DNA of 64,000 nucleotides, from contig CAHJWP010000001.1 in the NCBI GenBank assembly GCA_903642255.1, forward strand, positions 1 to 64,000, read 5' to 3'. The notes beneath the pieces were generated by a model, which worked only from the letters and a program-made list of their open reading frames with translations, did no database searches and was not told the origin of the DNA. The DNA comes from Sphingomonadaceae bacterium. Its GTDB lineage: Bacteria > Pseudomonadota > Alphaproteobacteria > Sphingomonadales > Sphingomonadaceae. A program made the translations under genes and the position numbers. Below are positions 37,229 through 45,407 of the stretch, piece by piece. How positions within the stretch are numbered: position 1 is the stretch's first letter; every line of letters starts with the position of its first letter.

Positions 37229-37689
37229 CCGCGGCGGTCACCGAGGTCGAGCTGACCCATATTCCCGGCCGCATCGAGCGCTGGCTCCGGTTCGGGGCAC
37301 CGGTGCGTGACCGCATCGTCGATCGGCGACGGCGCGTGCTCGAGTTCGTGCCCGGCCAAGTATTCGCCTTCGTCCGCTGGGCAGCCAACGACCACGGCAC
37401 GGTCCTCAGCCGGATCGATATCCTGCGCACCGTCGAGGCGGGGCAGTCGCTCGTGACCATCCCGTGCGTTCACCCCGGCGGCGACAGCCTGCTCCGCCAG
37501 TCGGGCTGGCCGAAGGTCGAGGCGGTGCTTGCCGCCATCGACGCCGCCGAGCAGGTTGCGCCGGCGGTCGACGTCTGCCCCGACCATTGGCGCCACGTCC
37601 ACCAGCGGCTGACGGTGGGCGAGCCGCGCCGGGCCTATTCACTGCCCCAGCATCGGGCATGGCTGCTTCGCCGGCGGATTGGCTCGTGA
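37225..37689 (+). CDS. DUF2840 domain protein
   Basis: A 154-residue protein matching DUF2840, found almost only in conjugative elements of alphaproteobacteria, between the partition genes and the TraF-type peptidase, as here. Recognisable parts are IERWLRFGAPVRDRIVDRRR and GQVFAFVRWAANDHGTVLSR. Function unknown. ATGA overlap upstream and GTGA overlap downstream indicate tight coupling. Confidence 0.85.
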   Translation: MTAAVTEVELTHIPGRIERWLRFGAPVRDRIVDRRRRVLEFVPGQVFAFVRWAANDHGTVLSRIDILRTVEAGQSLVTIPCVHPGGDSLLRQSGWPKVEAVLAAIDAAEQVAPAVDVCPDHWRHVHQRLTVGEPRRAYSLPQHRAWLLRRRIGS

Positions 37690-38207
37690 CGCCGTGGCGA
37701 TCACTGCTCGGTGTCGCCGGCACCGCGTCGCTCGTTACAGCCGTTGCGGCGACCATCGCTGTCGATATGCCCCGTCGCGTCATCTGGAACGTATCGGCAA
37801 GCGTTCCGCTCGGGCTTTACGTTACGACGCCGGTACACCGCCTTCGCGTCGGCGAGCTGGTCGCGGTCAGGCCGCCGGAGAAGCTGGCGACGTTCATGGC
37901 CTCGCGCCGCTATCTCGGCGCGGGTGTGCCGATGCTCAAACATGTTGCCGCACTTCCCGGTCAGTCGGTCTGCAGGCGCAGATTACGGATCCGGATCGAT
38001 GGCCGACCCGTCGCTTCCGCGCGATTGGCGGACAGCCTTGGACGACCATTGCCGGCATGGCGCGGGTGCCACCGGCTCACAGACGACGAGGTGTTTCTCC
38101 TCAACGCAGAAGTCAGCGACAGCTTCGACGGCCGCTACTTCGGTGCCGTGCCGCGATCGAAGGTGATCGCGCGCGCGGTTCCGGTTTGGACATGGCGGGC
38201 GCGATGA
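37686..38207 (+). CDS. traF: S26-family signal peptidase, TraF-like
   Basis: A 173-residue membrane serine peptidase of the conjugation-specific TraF type, which matures and cyclises the TrbC pilin. One N-terminal TM segment lies at about residues 6-26. The nucleophile region is NVSASVPLGLYVTTP (Ser), the general-base Lys is in GVPMLKHVAALPGQ, and the C-terminal GRYFGAVPRSKVIARAVPVW is typical. The GTG at 37686 is set by the GTGA overlap. TrbC is encoded at 61027. Confidence 0.87.
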   Translation: MTPWRSLLGVAGTASLVTAVAATIAVDMPRRVIWNVSASVPLGLYVTTPVHRLRVGELVAVRPPEKLATFMASRRYLGAGVPMLKHVAALPGQSVCRRRLRIRIDGRPVASARLADSLGRPLPAWRGCHRLTDDEVFLLNAEVSDSFDGRYFGAVPRSKVIARAVPVWTWRAR

Positions 38208-38899
38208 GCCGGATGAGGCGCTGCCATCTGGTTTTGGCGCTGGTGGGCATCGTCGTATTGCCGACGACCGCTGTCGCCGAGCCGGCACGCTCGCCATCGT
38301 GTCGTGATTTCGCGGTCGAGGCGGCGCAGATAGCCGGCTTGCCGCTGCCGTGGATCGACGCGGTGATGCGCGCCGAGAGTGGCGGCAATGCCCGTGCGAT
38401 CTCGGCGGCCGGTGCGCTCGGCTGCATGCAGATCCTGCCGTCGACCTGGCACGAGCTGCGCGGCCGCGGCGTTGCCGGGCCCGACCCGTTCGATCCGCGC
38501 GCCAACATGAGCGCCGGTGCCGTGTACCTGCGCACGATGCACGACCGCTACGGCTGGCCCGACGCGCTCGCCGCCTATCACGCCGGCATCGGACGGTTCG
38601 AGGAGTATCTCACAAGCGGACGACCGCTGCCGGCCGCGACACTTGCCTACGTTACCCGTATCTCGGCATGGCTTGGTCACGCGGGGCCGGCGACGCTGGT
38701 TCCATCCGGCGTGGGCCAGTTAAAGTCCTGGACCGAAGCGCCGATTTTCATCGCCAGCGGCACCCCGCTGCAAAATGCCGATGGAAATCAGGTCGGGCCG
38801 AGCACCTCTGTCTCGCTTGTCGGTGAAGTCGCCAAATTGCCCGTCGAGCAGGTCGAGCAGAGCGCTCGAGACACGATCTTCGTGCTCCATCACCGGTGA
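38204..38899 (+). CDS. Lytic transglycosylase (conjugation-associated)
   Basis: A 231-residue exported peptidoglycan-cutting enzyme that opens the wall for the transfer apparatus. The signal peptide is RRCHLVLALVGIVVLPTTAVAEP. The SLT domain has the catalytic Glu in AVMRAESGGNARAISAAGALG, and GCMQILPSTWHEL, NMSAGAVYLRTMHDRYG and ALAAYHAGIGRFEEY. ATG at 38204 overlaps the S26 gene by 4 bp. The last 60 residues are a low-complexity tail. Confidence 0.88.
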   Translation: MSRMRRCHLVLALVGIVVLPTTAVAEPARSPSCRDFAVEAAQIAGLPLPWIDAVMRAESGGNARAISAAGALGCMQILPSTWHELRGRGVAGPDPFDPRANMSAGAVYLRTMHDRYGWPDALAAYHAGIGRFEEYLTSGRPLPAATLAYVTRISAWLGHAGPATLVPSGVGQLKSWTEAPIFIASGTPLQNADGNQVGPSTSVSLVGEVAKLPVEQVEQSARDTIFVLHHR

Positions 38900-39145
38900 T
38901 CTGCCTCCACTACATCGATCGTAGGTTTTCGCACACTGGAGTGCTGGTGTGTGGGGAGCAACTCATTGGGAGGGCAAGGATACGGGAGGGCAGGATAAAA
39001 GCCGCAAGGTGCGGGGCGGTCGGGGAGGCAAATAGCGCAGTGATATCAAGCTGCGCGAGCACCTTGCGATCAAGCATGCAAATGTTAGCCAACGCGGAAA
39101 ACGTCGGCGTTCCGCCATTTAACGCACCTTGCGTCGAAAATAGCC
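38900..39145. other. Non-coding gap before the relaxase, candidate oriT
   Basis: About 245 bp with AT-richer composition. CGCAAGGTGC at 39003-39012 is matched by the reverse complement GCACCTTGCG at 39059-39068 and again at 39124-39133, the last 13 bp before the relaxase ATG. Inverted repeats just upstream of a relaxase gene are where oriT usually lies. Short open frames on both strands here lack coding character. The nic site cannot be named from sequence alone. Confidence 0.5.
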
Positions 39146-40870
39146 ATGTCCATTGACGACGAACTTCGCATTCGCCCTGGACGCGTCAGGGGCGGTGGCC
39201 CACGCGTCGAGCCGTTCCTGAACAAGGTCATCCGCGCCGCGCAAAAGGCGGGCGGTCTCCGCGCTGGGACCGGCAAGGCCAGTCGCTTTGGTCGCGGTCG
39301 ATCGGCGACACTAGCTGCCTCGCATCGACTCAGCGACCGTTCACGCGGCGCGATGATCAAGGCGCGGGTCGTGCGCCGGATGCGGACACCGGGAGCGCTG
39401 GCGGCCCATCTCCGCTATCTCGGCCGCGACGGCACGACCCGTGACGGCGAAGCCGGCCGCCTGTTCGACGCGCAGGTAGATACGGCGGACCCCCATGACT
39501 TCGCGGACCGATGCGACGGCGATCGCCATCACTTCCGCTTCATCGTCTCGCCCGACGACGCGACCGAACTCGGGGACCTGAAAACCTTCGCCCGCGAGTT
39601 GATGATCCAAGCCGAGCGCGATCTCGGCACGAAGCTCGACTGGGTCGCGGTCGATCACTGGAACACCGAGCACCCGCACGTCCACGTTCTCGTCCGCGGT
39701 CGCACCGACACGAGCGAGGACCTCGTAATCAGCCGCGACTACATCAGCCGCGGACTGCGCGCGCGGGCGGCCGACCTGGTTACCCTCGAACTCGGCCCGC
39801 GCTCAGAAATCGATCTGCGCCGCAGCCTCGACGCGCAGGTCGACGCCGACCGCTGGACGAAGCTCGACCACGCACTGGCGACGGAGGCTCGCGACGGCAT
39901 TGTCGATCTTCGCCCAGACCCGTTTGTTGTTCCCGATCCACTGCGCGAAACCAAGATCGGGCGAATGCGCAAGCTCGAACGCCTCGGGCTTGCGGAGCCT
40001 ATCGGTGCCGCCTGCTGGCGGCTCGACGCCGAAGTCGAGCCGCGCCTCCGCGCGCTCGGCGAGCGCGACGACATCATCAAGAGGCTGCACCGCAGCCTCG
40101 GCAACGATCGTAGCGCAAGACTAGTTCTCGACGGCGAGCGCCAGCCAACCGGCGTCGTCGGTCGTCTCGTCGCGCGCGGCCTCGACGACGAATTGCGCGG
40201 CAGCGCCTTTGCCATCGTCGAGGGCATCGACGGCAAGGCGCATCATCTCCGCCTCGGCAGTTTGGAGGCGACGGGAGACGGTCAAGTTGGCTCGATCGTC
40301 GAGCTGCGGCGGTTTGCCGACGCCAAGGGACAGGAGAGAGCCGCGCTCGCGGTGCGCTCGGATCTCGGTCTCGAACAACAGATCAACGCAGACGGCGCGA
40401 CCTGGCTCGACCGGCAGCTGGTTGCGCGGGCACCGCTGCCGCTGGTCGAAGCCGGTTTCGGCAGCGATGTCCGCCAGGCGCTTGGCGACCGGGCGGAATA
40501 TTTGGTGAAGCAGGGTTTCGGGACGCGAGACGGCACCGGGCAATTCTCGGCAGTACGAAATCTGCTCGAACGGCTGCGCGACCGCGAGATCGCAGTGACA
40601 GGTCAGCGCCTCGCCGCCGACACCGGCCTGACGCCGCACCCGCACGTGCCCAGCGAACTCGACGCCGGCTTGCCGGTCTCGGGCACCTACCGCCAACGTC
40701 TGACGCTGGCATCGGGCAGGTTCGCGATGATCGATGACGGCCTGGGTTTCCAGCTTGTCCCGTGGTCGCCCGGGCTCGAGCGACATCTCGGGCAGGCGGT
40801 CTCTGGCATCACCATGCCCGGCGGTGGGATCGATTGGACGATCGGACGCAAGCGCGACCTCGAGATCTGA
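39146..40870 (+). CDS. Relaxase (VirD2-like, DUF3363)
   Basis: A 574-residue nickase that cuts oriT and pilots the strand. The N-terminus is basic. The three-His metal motif is HWNTEHPHVHVLVRGRTDTS near residue 172. The candidate catalytic Tyr lies in HLRYLGRDG or ISRDYISRG. The C-terminal half is DUF3363 (RRFADAKGQERAALAVRSDL, then HVPSELDAGLPVSGTYRQRL). This architecture is standard in sphingomonad and rhizobial conjugative elements, directly upstream of traG. Confidence 0.92.
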   Translation: MSIDDELRIRPGRVRGGGPRVEPFLNKVIRAAQKAGGLRAGTGKASRFGRGRSATLAASHRLSDRSRGAMIKARVVRRMRTPGALAAHLRYLGRDGTTRDGEAGRLFDAQVDTADPHDFADRCDGDRHHFRFIVSPDDATELGDLKTFARELMIQAERDLGTKLDWVAVDHWNTEHPHVHVLVRGRTDTSEDLVISRDYISRGLRARAADLVTLELGPRSEIDLRRSLDAQVDADRWTKLDHALATEARDGIVDLRPDPFVVPDPLRETKIGRMRKLERLGLAEPIGAACWRLDAEVEPRLRALGERDDIIKRLHRSLGNDRSARLVLDGERQPTGVVGRLVARGLDDELRGSAFAIVEGIDGKAHHLRLGSLEATGDGQVGSIVELRRFADAKGQERAALAVRSDLGLEQQINADGATWLDRQLVARAPLPLVEAGFGSDVRQALGDRAEYLVKQGFGTRDGTGQFSAVRNLLERLRDREIAVTGQRLAADTGLTPHPHVPSELDAGLPVSGTYRQRLTLASGRFAMIDDGLGFQLVPWSPGLERHLGQAVSGITMPGGGIDWTIGRKRDLEI

Positions 40871-40963
40871 CGATTATCCCTTGTGTGCGCTGGGCTGCGA
40901 CCGACTACGCTCATCGGTGATGCGCGCTTGAGCATCGCCGTCGGCGGTGGCGAACATCGCGCG

Positions 40964-42934
40964 GTGTCTGCAACCCGCATCCTTTGGGGCCAGTTGCTCC
41001 TTGTCGTGACGATCGCGTTCGGCTTTGTCTGGGGCGCGACCGAGTGGGCGGCGTGGCGGCTCGGCTTCCAAGCTGAGCTCGGGACACCGTGGTTCATGCT
41101 CGGCCATTGGCCGATCTATCTCCCGTTGAAGCTTTTCTTCTGGTGGTACTGGTTCGACGTCTACGCGCCACACGTTTTCGAGCAGGGCGGCGCGATGGCC
41201 GTGTCGGGCACGATCCTCGCCATCGCCGCCGCACTGGCGCTGTCAGTGCGGCGCGCCCGCGAGGCGAGCGAGGTGACCACTTACGGCTCGGCACGCTGGG
41301 CGACGCGCGACGAGGTGCAGGCTGCCGGCATGACCGGCGACGCCGGCGTCATTCTCGGTCGTTACGACGAGCACTACCTCCGCCACGACGGACCCGAGCA
41401 CGTGCTGTGCTTCGCGCCGACACGGTCGGGCAAGGGCGTCGGGCTGGTGGTGCCGACCCTGCTGACCTGGCCGGCGTCATGCATCGTCCACGACATTAAG
41501 GGCGAGAACTGGACCCTCACCGCCGGCTGGCGTGCGAAGTTCGGCCGCGTCCTCCTGTTCGATCCGACCAACGTGGCGAGCGATGCCTACAATCCGCTCC
41601 TCGAGATTCGCCGCGGCGCCCGCGAGATCCGCGACGCCCAAAATATCGCCGACATCCTGGTAGATCCCGAAGGCGCGCTCGAACGCCGGTCGCATTGGGA
41701 GAAGACCAGCCATGCCCTGCTCGTTGGGGCGATCCTGCATGTGCTCTACGCGGAGGCCGACAAGACGCTCGCCGGCGTCGCCAACTTCCTGTCCGATCCC
41801 CAGCGGACGATCGATGTCACGCTAAAGGCGATGCTGGCGACGCCGCACCTCGGCGACCGCCCCCACCCGGTCGTCGCCTCGGCGGCGCGCGAACTGCTCA
41901 ACAAGTCCGACAACGAACGCTCGGGCGTGCTGTCGACCGCCATGTCGTTCCTCGGCCTCTACCGGGATCCGGTCGTGGCGAAGGTGACAGCGCGGTGCGA
42001 CTGGCGGATCGACGATCTGGTTTCAGGTGACCGGCCGACGACGCTCTACCTCGTCGTGCCGCCGTCTGATATCGCCCGGACCAAGCCGCTGATCCGGCTA
42101 GTGCTCAACCAGATCGGCCGCCGGCTGACGGAGCGGCTCGACCAGACCGGTCATCGTCATCGCCTGCTGCTGATGCTCGACGAGTTTCCCGCGCTCGGTC
42201 GCCTCGACTTCTTCGAAAGCCAGCTGGCCTTCATGGCGGGCTATGGCATCCGCGGCTTCCTGATCGCCCAGAGCCTCAACCAGCTCGAGCGTGCCTACGG
42301 CCCGAATCATGCCATCCTCGACAACTGCCATGTCCGCGTCGCGTTCTCGACCAACGACGAGCGGACCGCGAAGCGCGTGTCGGACGCCCTCGGCACCGCC
42401 ACTGAAATCCGCGATGCGCGCAACTACGCAGGCCACCGCATGGCACCGTGGCTCGGGCATCTGATGGTCAGCCGGCAGGAGACGGCGCGACCGTTGCTGA
42501 CGCCGGGGGATGTAATGCAATTGTGCCCAACCGAGGCGGTCGTACTGGTCTCGGGATTACCGCCAGTACGGGCGACCAAAGCGCGCTACTTTGCAGATCG
42601 ACAGCTATCGCATCGTGTGCTGCCGCCGCCGGCGTCCATCTTCCGGCGTCTGAGGCGCGAGCACGACTGGGACGCGACCGCCCCGCTGCCGGCTGCCGTG
42701 CCGGCGGCCACCGAGCAGATCCGGGAAGAGACGCACGATGGTGGGCTATGTCGTGAGCTCGAGCTGCCGGAGCACGAGCGCGCGACGCAATGGCCGACCG
42801 TAGACGAGCAAGCCCCAGCGCTGGATAACGAATTCGAAAACAACGTCGTGCGGGTACGATCGCTCAACGGCCAGCAGCGGGTGGCGGCGCGGCAGGCATC
42901 GCTCGATCCAGGCGATGGGCTGGAATTCTACTGA
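40964..42934 (+). CDS. traG: Conjugal transfer coupling protein TraG/VirD4
   Basis: A type IV coupling ATPase that delivers the relaxosome to the mating channel. Two or three N-terminal TM segments (ILWGQLLLVVTIAFGFVWGA) are followed by Walker A CFAPTRSGKGVGLVVPTLLT (about residue 150). Walker B is RLLLMLDEFPALGRL (about residue 400), and GFLIAQSLNQLERAYG follows. The GTG at 40964 gives the usual family start MSATRILWGQ. The frame is open back to 40883. Its end overlaps copG by one base. A deleted relative of this gene lies at 30197-30406. Confidence 0.93.
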   Translation: MSATRILWGQLLLVVTIAFGFVWGATEWAAWRLGFQAELGTPWFMLGHWPIYLPLKLFFWWYWFDVYAPHVFEQGGAMAVSGTILAIAAALALSVRRAREASEVTTYGSARWATRDEVQAAGMTGDAGVILGRYDEHYLRHDGPEHVLCFAPTRSGKGVGLVVPTLLTWPASCIVHDIKGENWTLTAGWRAKFGRVLLFDPTNVASDAYNPLLEIRRGAREIRDAQNIADILVDPEGALERRSHWEKTSHALLVGAILHVLYAEADKTLAGVANFLSDPQRTIDVTLKAMLATPHLGDRPHPVVASAARELLNKSDNERSGVLSTAMSFLGLYRDPVVAKVTARCDWRIDDLVSGDRPTTLYLVVPPSDIARTKPLIRLVLNQIGRRLTERLDQTGHRHRLLLMLDEFPALGRLDFFESQLAFMAGYGIRGFLIAQSLNQLERAYGPNHAILDNCHVRVAFSTNDERTAKRVSDALGTATEIRDARNYAGHRMAPWLGHLMVSRQETARPLLTPGDVMQLCPTEAVVLVSGLPPVRATKARYFADRQLSHRVLPPPASIFRRLRREHDWDATAPLPAAVPAATEQIREETHDGGLCRELELPEHERATQWPTVDEQAPALDNEFENNVVRVRSLNGQQRVAARQASLDPGDGLEFY

Positions 42935-43383
42935 TGCGGAAGCGGCAGCTCACCGTGTATCTAGAACTGAGGACGTTTAACGATCTTGCAACCTACGCCG
43001 CCCGGCAAGGCCGTCCCAAATCGCTGGTGGCCGAGGCAGCCATCGCATCGTTTCTGTCGCCCGACGCGGCGGGTCGGCAGGAAGCGGCGATCTCCAAGCG
43101 TCTCGATCGGATCGTCCGGGTGCTCGAGCGGCTCGAAAGGAACGACGGTATTGCGCTGGAGACCCTGGCGCTGTTCATTCGTGCCTGGTTGACGGCGAAC
43201 CCGGCAACCACCGACCAGGGTTCTGCGGCGGCGCGAGCGAAAGGTGCCGAACGCTACGATCGATTTGTCGAGGCACTTGGCCGAAGGCTCGCGGCGGGCG
43301 CGTCGCTGGCGCGAGAGGTCTTGGAGGAGGAGACTCGTTTGAAAAGCGGACCACTTGAACCCAGAGGGCCCGCAAATCCTTAA
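42934..43383 (+). CDS. CopG-family ribbon-helix-helix protein
   Basis: A 149-residue protein that in related elements sits between traG and trbB. The N-terminal RHH is QLTVYLELRTFNDLATYAAR with GRPKSLVAEAAIASFLSPD. A helical central domain (RLDRIVRVLERLERNDGIAL, then FIRAWLTANP) and YDRFVEALGRRLAAGASLAR follow. The last 20 residues after REVLEEE look unlike homologues I know, so the C-terminus may have been altered where the catabolic island joined. It presumably autoregulates the transfer operon. Confidence 0.85.
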   Translation: MRKRQLTVYLELRTFNDLATYAARQGRPKSLVAEAAIASFLSPDAAGRQEAAISKRLDRIVRVLERLERNDGIALETLALFIRAWLTANPATTDQGSAAARAKGAERYDRFVEALGRRLAAGASLAREVLEEETRLKSGPLEPRGPANP

Positions 43384-43429
43384 GGTCATGGCGTATATTA
43401 GGAAGGGTTCGTTCGAAAGTTAAGGTCAT
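43380..43429 (+). repeat. 10-bp direct repeat at the left edge of the catabolic island
   Basis: TTAAGGTCAT occurs at 43380-43389, overlapping the copG stop, and again at 43420-43429, just before the stop of the first island gene. It could be a footprint of the insertion. No copy is visible at the right edge. Confidence 0.35.
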
Positions 43430-43434
43430 CTCAA

Positions 43435-45015
43435 TTACCAAGCTGCGACGATTCCGTCAGCTCGCGGGTCCGCTGCTCCTTCGAGTAAGCCGGAGCGGTG
43501 ACTGACGATAGCGCCGGCATGACCTACTATTGGGGAAAAGGCGGGCAATAACTCAACGACATGGCCTGCGGCTATCAAAGCAGTGATCAACGCAGGATCA
43601 AAGCGATCTTCAAGCTTCAGCGATGTGCTCTCCTCGCCCCAGGTTCGGCCTAGCAGCCAGCGTGGTGCTGTCACACTTGCTTGCAGCGCATGTCCGAAGC
43701 GCGCGTAGCGGGTGAACACAGCCGCCTGGGTCTGCGGCTGTCCCTCGCCGCCCATCGTGCCATAGGCCATCACACGGCCGTCGTTGAAGCAGGCCAGCCC
43801 CGGGCTGAGTGTATGGAAGGGCCGACGTCGTGGACGAAGTGCATTCCAGCCGTGAGCCGCGAGGCGAAAGCCGGCACCGCGATTCTGCCAAACAATCCCT
43901 GTTTCGGGCAGTACGAGTCCCGATCCAAATTCGAAATACGTGGACTGAATGCAACTGACCACTTGGCCGCGCTTATCCGCAGCAGCAAACCAAGTGGTGT
44001 CGCCCAGAGCGGACTTGTGTGGCCAAGGAAGCGCTCGGTGTGCGTCGATGTCGGAGGCCATAGCAACGAGCGCGGAACTGTTGTCGAGCAGCAGTTGCGG
44101 ATCCGATTCCATGTAGGCCGGGTCGCCACAATAGCGATCGCGCCAGAGGAAAGCTTGCTTGGTCGCCTCAATCAATCCGTGGATATGCGCGAAACCATCC
44201 GCATCCGCCGCTTCTATTCGATCAAACAGCGCGAGAATGAGAAGCGCCGCGATGCCTTGCGTCGGTGGTGCGGTGTTGAATAACATCGCCTCTCGGACGC
44301 GGACGCGAAGAGGCGCAGGTGTGAGAGCGCGGTGGTCGGCGAGATCGTCGCGGGAGAGAGGGCTTCCGAGGGCAGCGAGATCGGTCGCGATTGCGTCCGC
44401 CAGTTCGCCGTAGTAAAAATCATCCAGCCCATTTTCCGCCAGTCTGACGAAGCTCCTGGCGAGCGCCGGTTGCCGCAGAATTTCGCCCTCCAACATTGGA
44501 CGGCCCTCCGACTCAAAAATAGCGGCATAGTTGCCAGGTTGCGCGCGGAGTTCGGTACCTTTGGCGGCTGCTACTTCGGCACCGCCGGCTGTGATCACGA
44601 CGCCCTCGTCGGCCAGCGTAATTGCATCACGGAGCAACCGTGCGACCGGTAATTGACACGCGTCGTTCTTTAGGGCGGCCGCCCAGCCAGAGACCGTTCC
44701 CGCGACAGTGATGGCGGCAAGAGGACCGCGCCAGGGAATAGTCGTCATCCCTTTATAGAGTGTCTGGTCGACGGCTTGGCCGGCGGCACCGCACGCATCG
44801 ACTGTATGGACGTGGCCGTCCGGCTCAGCGATCACCCAAAATCCATCGCCGCCAATTCCGGTCATATGGGGATAGACGACGGCGAGGGTGGCCGCGACCG
44901 TCACGCAGGCCTCAACCGCGGTACCGCCGTCGCGCAATATGTCGCGTCCGGCTTGCGCAGCGAGGTGGTGCGGCGCGACGACCATGCCTTGTCGGCTTCG
45001 CGGCGTGTTGAGCAT
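43435..45015 (-). CDS. Gamma-glutamyltransferase-family amidohydrolase (HpxW/oxamate hydrolase-like)
   Basis: A 526-residue N-terminal-nucleophile hydrolase precursor of the GGT family. The opening block GMVVAPHHLAAQAGRDILRDGGTAVEACV and GIGGDGFWVI are typical. The self-processing Thr nucleophile lies in LGDTTWFAAADKRGQVVSCI near residue 337, and the C-terminal GTMGGEGQPQTQAAVFTRYA follows. No signal peptide is seen, so it is cytoplasmic, unlike glutathione-degrading GGTs. Its position after AtzG, AtzE and AtzH homologues matches the hpxWXYZ block of Klebsiella, where HpxW hydrolyses oxamate to oxalate and ammonia. It is the last gene of the eight-gene operon. The oxamate activity is an inference from synteny. 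Confidence 0.85.
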   Translation of the reverse strand: MLNTPRSRQGMVVAPHHLAAQAGRDILRDGGTAVEACVTVAATLAVVYPHMTGIGGDGFWVIAEPDGHVHTVDACGAAGQAVDQTLYKGMTTIPWRGPLAAITVAGTVSGWAAALKNDACQLPVARLLRDAITLADEGVVITAGGAEVAAAKGTELRAQPGNYAAIFESEGRPMLEGEILRQPALARSFVRLAENGLDDFYYGELADAIATDLAALGSPLSRDDLADHRALTPAPLRVRVREAMLFNTAPPTQGIAALLILALFDRIEAADADGFAHIHGLIEATKQAFLWRDRYCGDPAYMESDPQLLLDNSSALVAMASDIDAHRALPWPHKSALGDTTWFAAADKRGQVVSCIQSTYFEFGSGLVLPETGIVWQNRGAGFRLAAHGWNALRPRRRPFHTLSPGLACFNDGRVMAYGTMGGEGQPQTQAAVFTRYARFGHALQASVTAPRWLLGRTWGEESTSLKLEDRFDPALITALIAAGHVVELLPAFSPIVGHAGAIVSHRSGLLEGAADPRADGIVAAW

Positions 45016-45023
45016 CGTTTCAG

Positions 45024-45407
45024 CTAGGAAGTTGCGCTGATCAGCGAGACGTGGGCCGACACGATCCGCCAGCCTTCTTCAAATCGTACCCAACTCTGGG
45101 TTTGGCGACCTACGGCAGCTGTGCCGGTGCGCTTAAACTCGACGTTGATAACGCCCATCTCGTGTCCAAAACTGGTAATGGTCGTTCGGATGACCTTTCG
45201 CGGCGGCGAACCGCCGGTGCGAGCAGCGCGAAAGGCCGCGATCGCGTCGATGCCATAGAGATTCTCACCGATGCCGAGCCGGACAACATCGGGCGATTGC
45301 CAGAACATCGCATCCAGCGCCGACAAGTCATTCGCCATAAGCGCAGCCTCGTACCGATTAGCAAGTCTGGTCAACTCGACGACAACTGACGGGTCATTGA
45401 TTATCAT
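45024..45407 (-). CDS. AtzH/HpxZ-like protein (DUF3225, SnoaL-like fold)
   Basis: A 127-residue NTF2-like protein. Conserved stretches are NRYEAALMANDLSALDAMFW, VRLGIGENLYGIDAIAAFRA and QTQSWVRFEEGWRIVSAHVS. DUF3225 proteins accompany AtzE-type amidases: AtzH in s-triazine degradation and HpxZ in oxalurate catabolism. Their exact role is uncertain (proposed accessory hydrolase or stabiliser). It overlaps atzE by 14 bp and is followed within 8 bp by the GGT-family gene. Confidence 0.87.
   Translation of the reverse strand: MIINDPSVVVELTRLANRYEAALMANDLSALDAMFWQSPDVVRLGIGENLYGIDAIAAFRAARTGGSPPRKVIRTTITSFGHEMGVINVEFKRTGTAAVGRQTQSWVRFEEGWRIVSAHVSLISATS

Noticed and set aside
38896-39156. Short open frames on both strands before the relaxase
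   Set aside because: Both overlap the repeat-rich candidate oriT, lack ribosome sites and have no family resemblance.
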